From NCBI RefSeq assembly GCF_001643235.1, contig NZ_LQWY01000023.1:45423-109422 (forward strand): a stretch of DNA of 64,000 nucleotides. The letters run 5' to 3'. Shown one piece after another: positions 52,488-61,404 of the stretch. The DNA is from Domibacillus aminovorans. Lineage in GTDB: Bacteria; Bacillota; Bacilli; Bacillales; Domibacillaceae. Both the position numbers and the translations under genes were made by a program. A model generated the notes under the pieces. That model ran no database searches, was not told the DNA's origin, and saw only the letters and a program-made list of their open reading frames with translations. Each line of letters opens with the position of its first letter. The first letter of the stretch is position 1.

Positions 52488-52506
52488 AAAAATGGGGGAT
52501 CGGACC

Positions 52507-53007
52507 ATGTCGGTAGACTTTTCGAATGATTTACTTGTATCTGTTGCAGTGCTAACTGTAAGCGACACGAGAACAGAAGAAACAGATAAAAGTGGTATTC
52601 ATATAAAAGAGCTGCTCAAAAAGGCCGGACATACAATAATCGATTACGTCATCGTGCCGGATGAGCAGACAGCTATTGCGCGGATAATACAAAAATGGCT
52701 TCACGATAAAGAAATGGATCTTATTATTGTGACAGGTGGAACAGGCATTGCTCCACGTGATGTGACGATTGAAACGGTCCAACCGTTTTTTGAAAAAGAA
52801 ATTCCGGGATTTGGGGAAATCTTTCGCCATTTGAGCTTCACAGAAGATATCGGTACGAAGGCGATGCTATCAAGGGCAGCGGCCGGAACAGCAGGTGGAA
52901 ATAAACTTTTGTTTGCGCTTCCAGGATCGCGGGGGGCTGTAGATTTGGCAATGAAGCGACTGATTTTGCCGGAAGCAGCACATTTGCTTCATGAAGTAAG
53001 GAAATGA
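52507..53007 (+). CDS. moaB: MoaB/MogA-family molybdenum cofactor protein
   Basis: A 166-residue MoCF_biosynth domain with LIIVTGGTGIAPRDVTIETV (molybdopterin-binding loop), SFTEDIGTKAMLSRAAAGTA and FALPGSRGAVDLAMKRLILP. It probably adenylates molybdopterin as MogA does. ATG 52507 follows GGGGGATCGG. It is 19 bases behind moeB and convergent with moaC. Confidence 0.9.
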   Translation: MSVDFSNDLLVSVAVLTVSDTRTEETDKSGIHIKELLKKAGHTIIDYVIVPDEQTAIARIIQKWLHDKEMDLIIVTGGTGIAPRDVTIETVQPFFEKEIPGFGEIFRHLSFTEDIGTKAMLSRAAAGTAGGNKLLFALPGSRGAVDLAMKRLILPEAAHLLHEVRK

Positions 53008-53091
53008 TGAAACGGTTTCTGTTGGCATCGATGCCATTTCATCCGCATTCTTATATGTTGTCACGTATGCAGATGAAAGAAAACACGCCGC

Positions 53092-53586
53092 TTAATTGCG
53101 TGCGCGTTCGTAATCCCCATTTTTCCCGCCGGTTTTGCTAAGTAAGAATGTTGGGCCGATGACCATTTCTTTGTCAGCCGCTTTGCACATATCATAAATT
53201 GTCAAAGCTGCGGCGGATGCAGCCGTTAATGCTTCCATTTCAACGCCCGTGACGCCTTTTGTTTTCGCTTCGGCATGAATTAGTACGGCATAATGGTTGT
53301 TTGAGACGTCAATATCCCATTTAAACGTTATGTTGACACCTGTGAGCGGGATTGGGTGGCACATGGGGATAATGGATGAGGTTTGCTTGGCAGCCATAAT
53401 ACCAGCAACTTGTGCGACCGCAAATACATCCCCTTTTTTATTTTGGCCAGAAGCGATCTGATCGTAAATGACTTTACTTACTTCGATAGACGAGTGCGCG
53501 ATAGCTGTTCGGACGGTTTCTGATTTATCGGATACGTCCACCATTTTCGCTCGTCCTTGTTCGTTAAAATGAGTCAATTCAGACAT
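53092..53586 (-). CDS. moaC: Cyclic pyranopterin monophosphate synthase MoaC
   Basis: [20 protein letters not shown] is the MoaC start motif (MVDV..K..T.R.A.A), then [20 protein letters not shown] with the conserved CHP, and [20 protein letters not shown] with TGVEMEAL. It turns the MoaA product into cPMP. Start ATG 53586 after AAAGGATG. It is the only gene of the cluster on the minus strand and shares a short divergent region with moeA. Confidence 0.93.
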   Translation of the reverse strand: MSELTHFNEQGRAKMVDVSDKSETVRTAIAHSSIEVSKVIYDQIASGQNKKGDVFAVAQVAGIMAAKQTSSIIPMCHPIPLTGVNITFKWDIDVSNNHYAVLIHAEAKTKGVTGVEMEALTAASAAALTIYDMCKAADKEMVIGPTFLLSKTGGKNGDYERARN

Positions 53587-53655
53587 AAGTTTCATCCTTT
53601 CTCAGTGCGTTATGAAAGTAGTATATCATGAGAAAAAGAAAGAGAGGCGTTTATC

Positions 53656-54915
53656 GTGGTCGAAAAACGGAAGCCGATTCCAGTAAAAGAAGCAGTAGAC
53701 AGAGTGATGAAACGGGTGGCACATGTCAAAAGCGAGTCGGTGCTGCTTGAAGAAGCGTATGGCCGCATTTTAGCCGAACCGGTTATAGCAAGCCACCCCG
53801 TTCCTCCGTTTGATCGTTCTCCTTACGACGGATTTGCAGTGCGATCGGTTGATACAGAAGGTGCATCCGGTGAATCACGAATCGCATTTACCGTTATGGA
53901 TCACATAGGTGCAGGTGCGGTATCATCACATACGTTAGGCGAACGAGAAGCAGTCCGAATTATGACGGGGGCGCCGTTGCCAGAAGGGGCGGACGCTATC
54001 GTCATGCTTGAACAGACTGTGATTGATGGGCAAACGTTTACCATTCGTAAACCGTTTGCGCCAATGGAAAATGTGTCGCCAAAAGGCGAAGATGCAAAAG
54101 AAGGAGAAGTCATCGTAGAGGCAGGCGCATTTATTCAGCCTGGGGTCATTGCAGTGCTCGCGACATTTGGCTACGCAAACGTGCAGGTGGCAAAGTGGCC
54201 AATCGTCGGGCTTTTAGCGACAGGCACAGAACTGCTTGACGTAAATGAATCGCTTGAACCGGGCAAAATTCGCAATTCAAACGGGCCAATGATTGCGGCC
54301 CAGCTGAAACGAATGGGGATCGAATGCCGATTGCTTGGCACGCTGCCGGATGATGAGGATGCTTGTTTTAACATGGTGAAAGAAGCTGTCCATGAATGTG
54401 ACGCGGTCATCACGACAGGCGGTGTATCGGTCGGTGACTTTGATTATTTGCCAGCCGTATATAAGCGGCTCGGCGCGGAAGTATTATTTAACAAAGTAAT
54501 GATGCGCCCAGGGAGTGTGACAACTGTAGCGCATGTAAACGATACCTTCTTATTTGGTTTATCTGGAAATCCATCCGCTTGCTTTGTCGGTTTTGAACTA
54601 TTTACAAGACCGGTCCTATTATCGATGATGGGCAATGATAAGCCGTATTTGGCTTATACAAAAGCGGTGTTAACAGCCGATTTTGCAAAAGCGAATCCGT
54701 TTAACCGTTTTATCCGGGCGGTCTATAAATCGACACCGAAAGGCTCTTTTATCGCACCAGCTGGATTTAATAAATCAAACTCAGTGACATCGATCGCTCG
54801 GGGCAATGCCTTTATTGTCCTGCCGGGTGGAACAAGGGGCTTTCAAAAGGGCGATGAAGTCGATGTCCTGCTCATTGGAACAGAAGAAGGGGTGGAATCA
54901 TGGGTGCTCAATTAA
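53656..54915 (+). CDS. moeA: Molybdopterin molybdenumtransferase MoeA
   Basis: All MoeA domains are visible: PPFDRSPYDGFAVRS, IMTGAPLPEGADAIVMLEQT, LLATGTELLDVNESL, VITTGGVSVGDFDYLPAVYK, LFGLSGNPSACFVGFELFTR. The enzyme inserts molybdate into adenylated molybdopterin. It starts with GTG 53656 after AGAGAGGCG and has 419 residues. It opens the moeA-moaE-moaD-moaA operon. Confidence 0.93.
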   Translation: MVEKRKPIPVKEAVDRVMKRVAHVKSESVLLEEAYGRILAEPVIASHPVPPFDRSPYDGFAVRSVDTEGASGESRIAFTVMDHIGAGAVSSHTLGEREAVRIMTGAPLPEGADAIVMLEQTVIDGQTFTIRKPFAPMENVSPKGEDAKEGEVIVEAGAFIQPGVIAVLATFGYANVQVAKWPIVGLLATGTELLDVNESLEPGKIRNSNGPMIAAQLKRMGIECRLLGTLPDDEDACFNMVKEAVHECDAVITTGGVSVGDFDYLPAVYKRLGAEVLFNKVMMRPGSVTTVAHVNDTFLFGLSGNPSACFVGFELFTRPVLLSMMGNDKPYLAYTKAVLTADFAKANPFNRFIRAVYKSTPKGSFIAPAGFNKSNSVTSIARGNAFIVLPGGTRGFQKGDEVDVLLIGTEEGVESWVLN

Positions 54916-55349
54916 TGAAGCCTTTTGAAGTCACGACCGAACCACTTGAACCAGCGCGTTATATAGAGTATGTCACGCATCCAGGAGCGGGAGCTGTCAC
55001 ATTATTTGCGGGTACAGTGCGCGAATGGACGAATGGCAAGCGGACCATGTATTTAGAATATGAAGCATATGTACCGATGGCGGAGAAGAAACTGGCGGAA
55101 ATTGGTGTGGAAATTAAACAAAAGTGGCCGGGCTCCCGTGTTGCGATTGTCCATCGTATCGGAGCGCTCTCCATTTCAGATATTGCCGTCGTGATTGCTG
55201 TATCATCGCCACACCGGAAAGCGGCCTATGAGGCGAATGAATACGCGATAGAACAAATCAAAAAAGTCGTCCCCATCTGGAAAAAAGAAATGTGGGAAGA
55301 TGGCGAAGAGTGGATAGGCGACCAATCATATAAACCAGGGAGTGAATGA
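54900..55349 (+). CDS. moaE: Molybdopterin synthase catalytic subunit MoaE
   Basis: GAGAVTLFAGTVREWTNGKR and YLEYEAYVPMAEKKLAEIG are the MoaE signatures; RVAIVHRIGALSISDIAVVI and VPIWKKEMWEDGEEWI supply the active-site Lys region. MoaE moves sulfur from MoaD to cPMP. AAGGGGTGG precedes ATG 54900, inside moeA; ATG 54915 is the other start. Confidence 0.92.
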   Translation: MGAQLMKPFEVTTEPLEPARYIEYVTHPGAGAVTLFAGTVREWTNGKRTMYLEYEAYVPMAEKKLAEIGVEIKQKWPGSRVAIVHRIGALSISDIAVVIAVSSPHRKAAYEANEYAIEQIKKVVPIWKKEMWEDGEEWIGDQSYKPGSE

Positions 55350-55351
55350 CG

Positions 55352-55585
55352 ATGATTCATCTTCATTATTTTGCAGGGTTGAAAGAAGCAGCTGGAAAAG
55401 CATCAGAAGACATTCAATGGGCAGACGGAACAGTGGAAGACATTGTGAAGTGGGCAGCGGATACATACCCGGCATTTGATTTTTCAGCCGTACAAGTGGC
55501 TGTGAACGAAGAGTATGTACTTGAAACCGAATCCGTGAAACCAGGGGACCATGTCGCCTTTATTCCACCCGTCAGCGGAGGATAA
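55352..55585 (+). CDS. moaD: Molybdopterin synthase sulfur carrier subunit MoaD
   Basis: A 77-residue ubiquitin-like protein starting MIHLHYFAGLKEAAGKASED and ending VAFIPPVSGG, with the C-terminal Gly-Gly that MoeB adenylates. ATG 55352 lies 6 bases after AGGGAGTGA; ATG 55346 abuts that site. Confidence 0.92.
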   Translation: MIHLHYFAGLKEAAGKASEDIQWADGTVEDIVKWAADTYPAFDFSAVQVAVNEEYVLETESVKPGDHVAFIPPVSGG

Positions 55586-55610
55586 TGACAAATAAAAAGG
55601 ATGGATTGCC

Positions 55611-56627
55611 ATGACCAGTCTCCACGTATTGGATCAGCTAAAGCGACCGCTGCGTGATTTGCGTATTTCAGTCACCGATCGTTGTAATTTCCGATGCACG
55701 TACTGTATGCCGAAAGAAGTCTTTGGCGATGATTATGCCTTTATGCCAAAAAGCGAGCTGTTATCATTTGAAGAAATGACACGATTAGCGAAACAATTTG
55801 TTGCATTCGGCGTGAAGAAAATTCGTATAACCGGTGGCGAACCGCTCCTGCGAAGAGATTTGCCGGAACTCATTCGGATGTTATGTGCGATTGACGGACT
55901 TGATGATATTGGACTGACGACGAATGGGCTGCTGCTGAAACAGCACGGCAAAGCCCTATTTGAAGCGGGTTTAAAACGATTGAATGTAAGCCTCGATTCG
56001 TTGTCTAAAGAAACGTTCGGGAAAATGAACGGGCGCGGCATCGGACCGGGACCGATTCTTGAGAACATCGACTATGCGAAGGCACTCGGCTTTCAGGTAA
56101 AGGTAAATATGGTTGTACAAAAAGGTGTGAATGACCACGAAGTTGTACCAATGGCGGCTTATTTTAAAGAGCGTGGCATTACGCTTCGATTTATTGAGTT
56201 TATGGATGTCGGTAATGATAACGGCTGGAGCTTCCGGCAAGTGGTGACGAAAAAAGAGATTTTAGCACAGCTGCAAAAAAATGAAAATCTTACGCCGGTA
56301 GATGCTGATTATTTTGGGGAAGTGGCCGGTCGTTACCGATACGCAGATTCGACGGCGGAAGTCGGGTTTATTACATCGGTTTCCGAATCATTTTGTTCCT
56401 CATGCACAAGGGCGCGTCTGTCATCAGATGGAAAATTTTATATGTGTTTGTTTGCATCAGCGGGGCACGACCTTCGGGCGATCATCCGGTCTGGCGCTGA
56501 GGATAAGGAGCTTGCATCTGCTATCCGAAGTATATGGGAAAAACGAGACGACCGCTATTCGGATGAACGGACAGAGCAGACGGCGAAGAATCGAAAGAAA
56601 ATTGGCATGTCGTACATCGGCGGCTAA
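55611..56627 (+). CDS. moaA: GTP 3',8-cyclase MoaA
   Basis: A radical SAM enzyme: Cys25, Cys29 and Cys32 in [15 protein letters not shown] bind the first 4Fe-4S cluster, [16 protein letters not shown] the SAM region, and the C-terminal [20 protein letters not shown] with MCLF the second cluster. The C-terminal GG (YIGG) is present. It makes the first step of Moco synthesis from GTP. AAAAAGGATGG precedes the ATG. Confidence 0.95.
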   Translation: MTSLHVLDQLKRPLRDLRISVTDRCNFRCTYCMPKEVFGDDYAFMPKSELLSFEEMTRLAKQFVAFGVKKIRITGGEPLLRRDLPELIRMLCAIDGLDDIGLTTNGLLLKQHGKALFEAGLKRLNVSLDSLSKETFGKMNGRGIGPGPILENIDYAKALGFQVKVNMVVQKGVNDHEVVPMAAYFKERGITLRFIEFMDVGNDNGWSFRQVVTKKEILAQLQKNENLTPVDADYFGEVAGRYRYADSTAEVGFITSVSESFCSSCTRARLSSDGKFYMCLFASAGHDLRAIIRSGAEDKELASAIRSIWEKRDDRYSDERTEQTAKNRKKIGMSYIGG

Positions 56628-56646
56628 GTAGTTGAAAATAGATAAT

Positions 56647-56677
56647 AGCCTGTAGAGATTTTTCTCTGCAGGCTGTT
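56647..56677 (+). terminator. Terminator of the moa operon
   Basis: AGCCTGTAGAGA pairs with TCTCTGCAGGCT (one mismatch), followed by a weak T tract. Confidence 0.65.
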
Positions 56678-56711
56678 TGCGTTATGATGAATGAAAAAAG
56701 GATGTGAGCGA

Positions 56712-57386
56712 ATGATTCATATTTTAGTAGCGGATGACGACGTGCATATTCGCGAACTTGTCCGGCGTTCACTGCAGGAAGAAGGGTATGTCGTGTTTGA
56801 AGCAGACGATGGAGCGAAGGCGTCTCTTCTCCTTGAGCAAAAGACGATTCATCTAGCGATCGTCGACGTCATGATGCCAAATAAGAACGGATATGAGCTA
56901 TGCGAAGAAATTCGGCGTCATTACGATGTGCCGGTCATTTTATTGACAGCGAAAGATCAGCTTGAGGATAAAGAAAAAGGGTATGCAGTCGGAACGGATG
57001 ATTATTTGACGAAACCTTTTGCTCCAAAGGAATTACTGTTTCGAATAAAGGCGTTGCTCCGCCGGTATCAGAAGGTGAATGAAGAGAAAATCATCATGAA
57101 TGGCACGACGATTGACCGGCGTAGCTATGAAGTGGAGTGTGGAGGACAGCTCATGATGCTGCCAATGAAAGAGTTTGAATTATTGGCTCAGCTGGCGAGT
57201 TTTCCAGGACGGATTTTTACGAGGGAAGAATTGATTCATCTCATTTGGGGCATCGATTTTTCGGGAGACGACCGAACGGTAGATGTTCATATAAAGCGGC
57301 TTCGCGAGCGATTTTCAGGGCGGACCGATGATTTTTTGATCAAAACCGTGAGGGGTATAGGATATAAAATGGAGTTAAAGCAATGA
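56712..57386 (+). CDS. OmpR-family response regulator
   Basis: A receiver domain (ILVADDDVHIRELVRRSLQE, phospho-acceptor Asp52 in AIVDVMMPNKNGYE, Lys in DYLTKPFAPKELLFR) and a winged helix (PMKEFELLAQLASFPGRIFT, DRTVDVHIKRLRERF, IKTVRGIGYKME). It pairs with the kinase, which overlaps by 4 bases. ATG 56712 follows AGGATGTGA. The likely target is the ABC transporter downstream, which has direct repeats in its promoter. Confidence 0.9.
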   Translation: MIHILVADDDVHIRELVRRSLQEEGYVVFEADDGAKASLLLEQKTIHLAIVDVMMPNKNGYELCEEIRRHYDVPVILLTAKDQLEDKEKGYAVGTDDYLTKPFAPKELLFRIKALLRRYQKVNEEKIIMNGTTIDRRSYEVECGGQLMMLPMKEFELLAQLASFPGRIFTREELIHLIWGIDFSGDDRTVDVHIKRLRERFSGRTDDFLIKTVRGIGYKMELKQ

Positions 57387-58765
57387 TGAAGACGCTCTAT
57401 TTACGTATCGTATGGACAACAATTTTTGTCATGCTCGTGAGCAGTTTTATCGCCTTTATCGCTTCAAATGTGTATTATCAACAATTTTTAAAGCCGTATA
57501 ATGATGAAAAAATAACGGCTATGGCACAGAACATTGCAGCATTTACAAAGAATAATCCATCATTGAATAAAGATAACTATTTGAATCACATTGGGGCGCT
57601 TGGTTACCAAATCTATCTCGTTAATGAACAGGGTGGGAATGACTATGGCGGTGCATTTCGCGATCGTAACTTAGGTGCAGACATTATCAGGCGCGTTCAA
57701 GCTGGTGAAACATACCATGGCATTTCGCATTTTGCCGGCAACGCATTTGTGACCGGTTTTTTTGACAATGAAGCAGTCAACACGATTGGCGTACCGGTGA
57801 TGATAAATGGTGATCGGTATGCGCTGTTTATACGCCCGAATACAGAAGTGCAGTTTGGTGAACTCCGCCTTTTCTTCTCTGTGCTCGTGTTGCTGATAAT
57901 TCTGATAAGTATAGTGCTCGTGATTATGAGTACGCGTTACATCGTCAAACCCATTGTGACATTGACCGATGCAACGAAGAAAATCGCGCAAGGCATGTAT
58001 GATGTCGACTTGAATGTAAAGCGGAAAGATGAAATCGGAAAGCTTACTAATCATTTTGCTAAGATGGCGAAAAGTTTATCGCAGCTTGATGAGATGCGTC
58101 AGGAATTCGTTTCAAACGTATCGCACGAAATACAATCGCCACTTGCTTCTATTCAAGGTTTCGCTCAAACACTTCGAACTGAAAAGCTATCAGATGCCGA
58201 ACGCGAGCGTTATTTAACGATCATTGAAGAAGAAAGTCAGCGAATGTCCAGCTTAAGCAAGCAGCTGCTGACTCTCGCCACGCTTGACAAGGAAGACACA
58301 ACGTTGGAGAAAAAATCATACGATGTCTCAGCACAAATAAAGCAGGTTATCTTAATGACAGAATGGAGCTGGCAGGAAAAGGATCTGGCGTTCAGTTTGA
58401 ATATCGCGCCTGCCTCCATTACAGCAGATGAGAAATTGCTTCATCAAGTATGGGTGAATTTGATTACAAACAGTATTAAATATACGGGAGCGGGCGGTAC
58501 GATTTCAATTGATGTATCGAAAACGGAATGGATGTGTATCGTTACGATCACGGATACAGGGCAGGGAATTGCACCAGAAGACATGCCCTTTATATTTGAT
58601 CGCTTTTATCGAGCCGATAAAGCGCGAAACCGAAAAGAAGGCAGCACAGGACTCGGCCTTTCGATCGTGCAAAAGATCGTTCATTTGCATAATGGATCGA
58701 TTAAAGTAGAAAGTGAAACTGGAGGAGGAACAACATTTTCAGTCAGTCTGCCGATTTTGTCATAA
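57383..58765 (+). CDS. Membrane sensor histidine kinase
   Basis: Membrane helix one spans residues 9-31, an extracellular sensor region about 32-160, helix two about 165-187 (LFFSVLVLLIILISIVLVIM), then HAMP (YIVKPIVTLTDATKKIAQGM), HisKA with His248 in FVSNVSHEIQSPLASIQGF, and HATPase (NLITNSIKYTGAGG, DTGQGIAPEDMPFIFDRFYR, GLGLSIVQKI). Its signal is unknown; an envelope-stress or peptide signal is suggested by the ABC exporter-like genes that follow. Confidence 0.9.
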   Translation: MMKTLYLRIVWTTIFVMLVSSFIAFIASNVYYQQFLKPYNDEKITAMAQNIAAFTKNNPSLNKDNYLNHIGALGYQIYLVNEQGGNDYGGAFRDRNLGADIIRRVQAGETYHGISHFAGNAFVTGFFDNEAVNTIGVPVMINGDRYALFIRPNTEVQFGELRLFFSVLVLLIILISIVLVIMSTRYIVKPIVTLTDATKKIAQGMYDVDLNVKRKDEIGKLTNHFAKMAKSLSQLDEMRQEFVSNVSHEIQSPLASIQGFAQTLRTEKLSDAERERYLTIIEEESQRMSSLSKQLLTLATLDKEDTTLEKKSYDVSAQIKQVILMTEWSWQEKDLAFSLNIAPASITADEKLLHQVWVNLITNSIKYTGAGGTISIDVSKTEWMCIVTITDTGQGIAPEDMPFIFDRFYRADKARNRKEGSTGLGLSIVQKIVHLHNGSIKVESETGGGTTFSVSLPILS

Positions 58766-58768
58766 TCC

Positions 58769-58801
58769 GTTCATATTGCGTTCATCTTTCTTTCTTACAC
58801 T
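58769..58801 (+). promoter_or_regulatory. Direct-repeat site and -10 before the ABC permease gene
   Basis: GTTCAT at 58769 and again at 58780, 11 bp apart, is the spacing of OmpR/PhoB-type sites; TACACT at 58796-58801 is a likely -10. The regulator encoded just upstream is the obvious candidate. Confidence 0.5.
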
Positions 58802-58832
58802 GTGTACAAGGAAAAAGAAAGGTGGATAAATG

Positions 58833-59810
58833 ATGTTTTTAGCGATTAGAGAAATGAAATACGCGAAGCTCCGTTATACGCTGATCGGGCTCATTATGGT
58901 GCTTGTGGCGTGGCTGGTCCTGTTTGTGACTGGTCTTGCGAATGGGCTTGCTTCTGATAATGCAGCAGTGATTCAAAAAATGGATGCCGACTATTTTGTT
59001 TTGCAGGAGGAAGCAGATAACCGGCTGAATCGTTCCGAATTATCGGCTGGACAGGTAGATGCGATTGGCGGCGAACCGTTCGGTGTTCGGATGATGACGA
59101 TTGAGCATACTGGAAAAGTCGATGTAACGGTGTTTTCGATGAATCCGGAAAGTGAGATTATGCCAAGAATTGTAGAAGGTAAGTCAGGTGTTGTCGCAGA
59201 TCAGTCGCTGCAAATGACAATTGGTGATCAATTCACGGACTCTATTACTAGAGAAGTGATGACGGTGACCGGCTTAACAGAAGGACAGTCATTCAGCCAT
59301 ACGCCTGCGATCTTTGTAACAGAGGGGCCTGTCAGTGCCGTGGCCGTTCAATCAAAGAGTATACACGTAGATGGTGTAGAATTGCTGACAAAAAAAGAAG
59401 CGTTGCAAAGTATTCCTGGTTATAAAGAAGAACAAGGATCATTGATGATGATGATTGTCTTTTTGTTTATGATTGCAGCAATTGTGCTTGCGGTATTTTT
59501 TTATGTCATGACGATTCAAAAAATGCATCAATTTGGCGTTTTAAAAGCGATCGGTACGCATTCAATCTATCTTGCACGGACGATTATTTATCAGGTGATC
59601 ATCATCTCGATCGTAAGTTTACTCATTAGTGTTGCGCTCGTTTATGGAATCGCTTTTGTCTTGCCAGTGGATTTGCCATTTTATTTGACGCCATCGCTTA
59701 CGGCAGGCACTTCGCTTCTTTTTTTGGCTGTATCGGTACTTGGTTCTTTGTTGTCGTTGTATAAAGTAACGAAAGTGGATGCGCTTGACGCGATGGGAGG
59801 ATCATTTTAA
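58833..59810 (+). CDS. FtsX/MacB-like ABC transporter permease
   Basis: A 325-residue membrane protein: helix one (YTLIGLIMVLVAWLVLFVTG), a large external domain (residues 45-200), then three helices near 210-235, 255-280 and 285-310, the layout of a MacB/FtsX-type permease. It ends VTKVDALDAMGGSF, typical for the family. It works with the ATPase that overlaps it by one base. Function could be antimicrobial peptide defence or lipid/protein extraction. Confidence 0.87.
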   Translation: MFLAIREMKYAKLRYTLIGLIMVLVAWLVLFVTGLANGLASDNAAVIQKMDADYFVLQEEADNRLNRSELSAGQVDAIGGEPFGVRMMTIEHTGKVDVTVFSMNPESEIMPRIVEGKSGVVADQSLQMTIGDQFTDSITREVMTVTGLTEGQSFSHTPAIFVTEGPVSAVAVQSKSIHVDGVELLTKKEALQSIPGYKEEQGSLMMMIVFLFMIAAIVLAVFFYVMTIQKMHQFGVLKAIGTHSIYLARTIIYQVIIISIVSLLISVALVYGIAFVLPVDLPFYLTPSLTAGTSLLFLAVSVLGSLLSLYKVTKVDALDAMGGSF

Positions 59811-60466
59811 TGGGAGCGAAACTAATACTGGATCATGTAAATAAGTCATTCGGAGATACAAATACATTGAATGATATTTCATTTGAAGTGAAAGCAGGCG
59901 AATTTGTGGCCGTCGTCGGACCATCCGGATCGGGGAAAAGTACTTTTTTATCGATTGCGGGTGCTTTGTTGACACCATCGTCTGGACGCGTTTTGGTTGG
60001 GGGAGAAGATCTTAGCTATTTGTCTGAAAAAGAACGCCATCGTATTCGTTTAGAGAAAATCGGTTTCATTTTTCAAACGTCTAACTTAATTCCCTATTTA
60101 ACGGTGCGCGATCAGCTTCTTTTGATTGCAGAATTATCGGGAGAACAGACAGCTGGTGAAAAAAAGGCGGATGAGCTGCTGGAACAGCTTGGGTTATCGC
60201 ACCGGACCGGTCATTATCCAGAAAAGCTGTCAGGCGGCGAGCGGCAGCGTGTGGCGATTGCCCGGGCCTGGATGAATGATCCAGACATTTTACTTGCGGA
60301 TGAACCGACTGCAAGCCTTGATTTAAAACGTGGCCGGGACGTTGTTGAAATGATTGCCGATGGAGTGAAACGGCGCAATAAAGCAGCCATCATGGTGACA
60401 CACGATGAACGAATGCTTGATGTATGTGACCGCATTGTGCGGATTGAAGATGGGAAAATCAGATGA
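59810..60466 (+). CDS. LolD/MacB-type ABC transporter ATPase
   Basis: A 218-residue ATPase: VVGPSGSGKSTFLSIAGALL, KIGFIFQTSNLIPYLTVRDQ, LSGGERQRVAIARAWMNDPD, ILLADEPTASLDLKRG and MVTHDERMLDVCDRI. GGGAGG precedes the ATG at the stop of the permease gene. Confidence 0.92.
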   Translation: MGAKLILDHVNKSFGDTNTLNDISFEVKAGEFVAVVGPSGSGKSTFLSIAGALLTPSSGRVLVGGEDLSYLSEKERHRIRLEKIGFIFQTSNLIPYLTVRDQLLLIAELSGEQTAGEKKADELLEQLGLSHRTGHYPEKLSGGERQRVAIARAWMNDPDILLADEPTASLDLKRGRDVVEMIADGVKRRNKAAIMVTHDERMLDVCDRIVRIEDGKIR

Positions 60467-60467
60467 G

Positions 60468-60500
60468 AGGATCAGTCCGCCTGGGACTGATCCTTTTTTT
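60468..60500 (+). terminator. Terminator of the two-component/ABC operon
   Basis: AGGATCAGTCC pairs with GGACTGATCCT, followed by seven T. Confidence 0.9.
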
Positions 60501-60502
60501 AA

Positions 60503-60531
60503 ATGACCCATCTGTTTGGATGCTGTATGAT
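60503..60531 (+). promoter_or_regulatory. Possible promoter of the inositol-phosphatase-like gene
   Basis: ATGACC, 17-base spacer, TATGAT. Confidence 0.4.
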
Positions 60532-60568
60532 AGAAGGGGAAGAATACATAGATATGGGGAGCGATTAT

Positions 60569-61327
60569 ATGTATAAAGATTATTTAGCATTTGCGATTGA
60601 GCTTGGAAAAGAAGCAGGACAGTTTATTTTACCTCAGGAAGGCAAAGCAGGCGGGCAGACGTTGAAAGCCGCAAAAGATTTCGTGACGGAAATGGATTTG
60701 AAAGTGGAAGCACTGATCATCGAACGCATTCAAGCAGCCTATCCTGATCATCGCATCTTTAGTGAAGAAGCAGGGGCGATTGATAGTGACAGTGATTTTG
60801 AATGGGTGATTGACCCAATCGATGGCACGATTAATTACAGCATGGGTGTTCCTTTATATGGTGTATCGATCGCACTAACATATAAAAATGATCCAGTTGT
60901 AGGGGTCCTTTCATTTCCAGGGTTGAATGAAGTATACTGGGCGTCAAAAGGCAGCGGTGCGTTTAAAGACGGTGAGCGGATTCAGGTGCGTGAAGTCAGT
61001 CTCGCAGAATCAATCATTTCCCATAGCGATTTTGCAAAAGACGGGAATAAAGAAGCGAACACGCAGCGTCTCGAACTTCTTGGTAAAATTGTGAATGATG
61101 TGTACAGAGTGCGGATTATTGGGACTGCAGCCGTAACATTAGCTTACATTGCAGCGGGCCGTTTTGATGCGGCACTTTACATGAGCCCAGCGTTTTATGA
61201 TGTAGCAGCCGGACAATTACTCGTCACGGAAGCAGGTGGTGTTATGGCAACTGCCGGTCCGTACACACTGTTTGGACAAAAGCAAGCAATAGCTGGTCTG
61301 CAAAACATACTGGATGGCTCAAAATGA
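60569..61327 (+). CDS. Inositol monophosphatase family protein
   Basis: A 252-residue FIG-fold phosphatase: KDFVTEMDLKVEALIIERI, RIFSEEAGAI (metal Glu), EWVIDPIDGTINYSMGVPLY (the DPIDGT metal motif) and the C-terminal PAFYDVAAGQLLVTEAGG (the usual W-D is F-Y-D). B. subtilis YktC is similar. It could act on inositol phosphate, NADP or PAP. ATG 60569 follows GGGGAGCG; earlier in-frame codons have no site. Confidence 0.88.
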   Translation: MYKDYLAFAIELGKEAGQFILPQEGKAGGQTLKAAKDFVTEMDLKVEALIIERIQAAYPDHRIFSEEAGAIDSDSDFEWVIDPIDGTINYSMGVPLYGVSIALTYKNDPVVGVLSFPGLNEVYWASKGSGAFKDGERIQVREVSLAESIISHSDFAKDGNKEANTQRLELLGKIVNDVYRVRIIGTAAVTLAYIAAGRFDAALYMSPAFYDVAAGQLLVTEAGGVMATAGPYTLFGQKQAIAGLQNILDGSK

Positions 61328-61345
61328 AATTAATTACCAATGAAG

Positions 61346-61388
61346 AAACGAGGTGTCCCGAAATTGGTGGGGCATCTCGTTTTTTTTA
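61346..61388 (+). terminator. Terminator of the inositol-phosphatase-like gene
   Basis: AACGAGGTGTCCC pairs with GGGGCATCTCGTT (one or two mismatches), then eight T. Confidence 0.75.
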
Positions 61389-61404
61389 CTTAGTTTTTAC
61401 TACT

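Noticed and set aside
53004..53143. Plus-strand frame MMKRFLLASM.. between moaB and moaC
   Set aside because: No ribosome site, and more than half lies antisense to moaC.
60468..60500. GATCAGTCC hairpin as a fourth copy of the sulfate attenuator
   Set aside because: It shares only GATCAG; it is an ordinary terminator without the GC/GA/CTGA-A arrangement.
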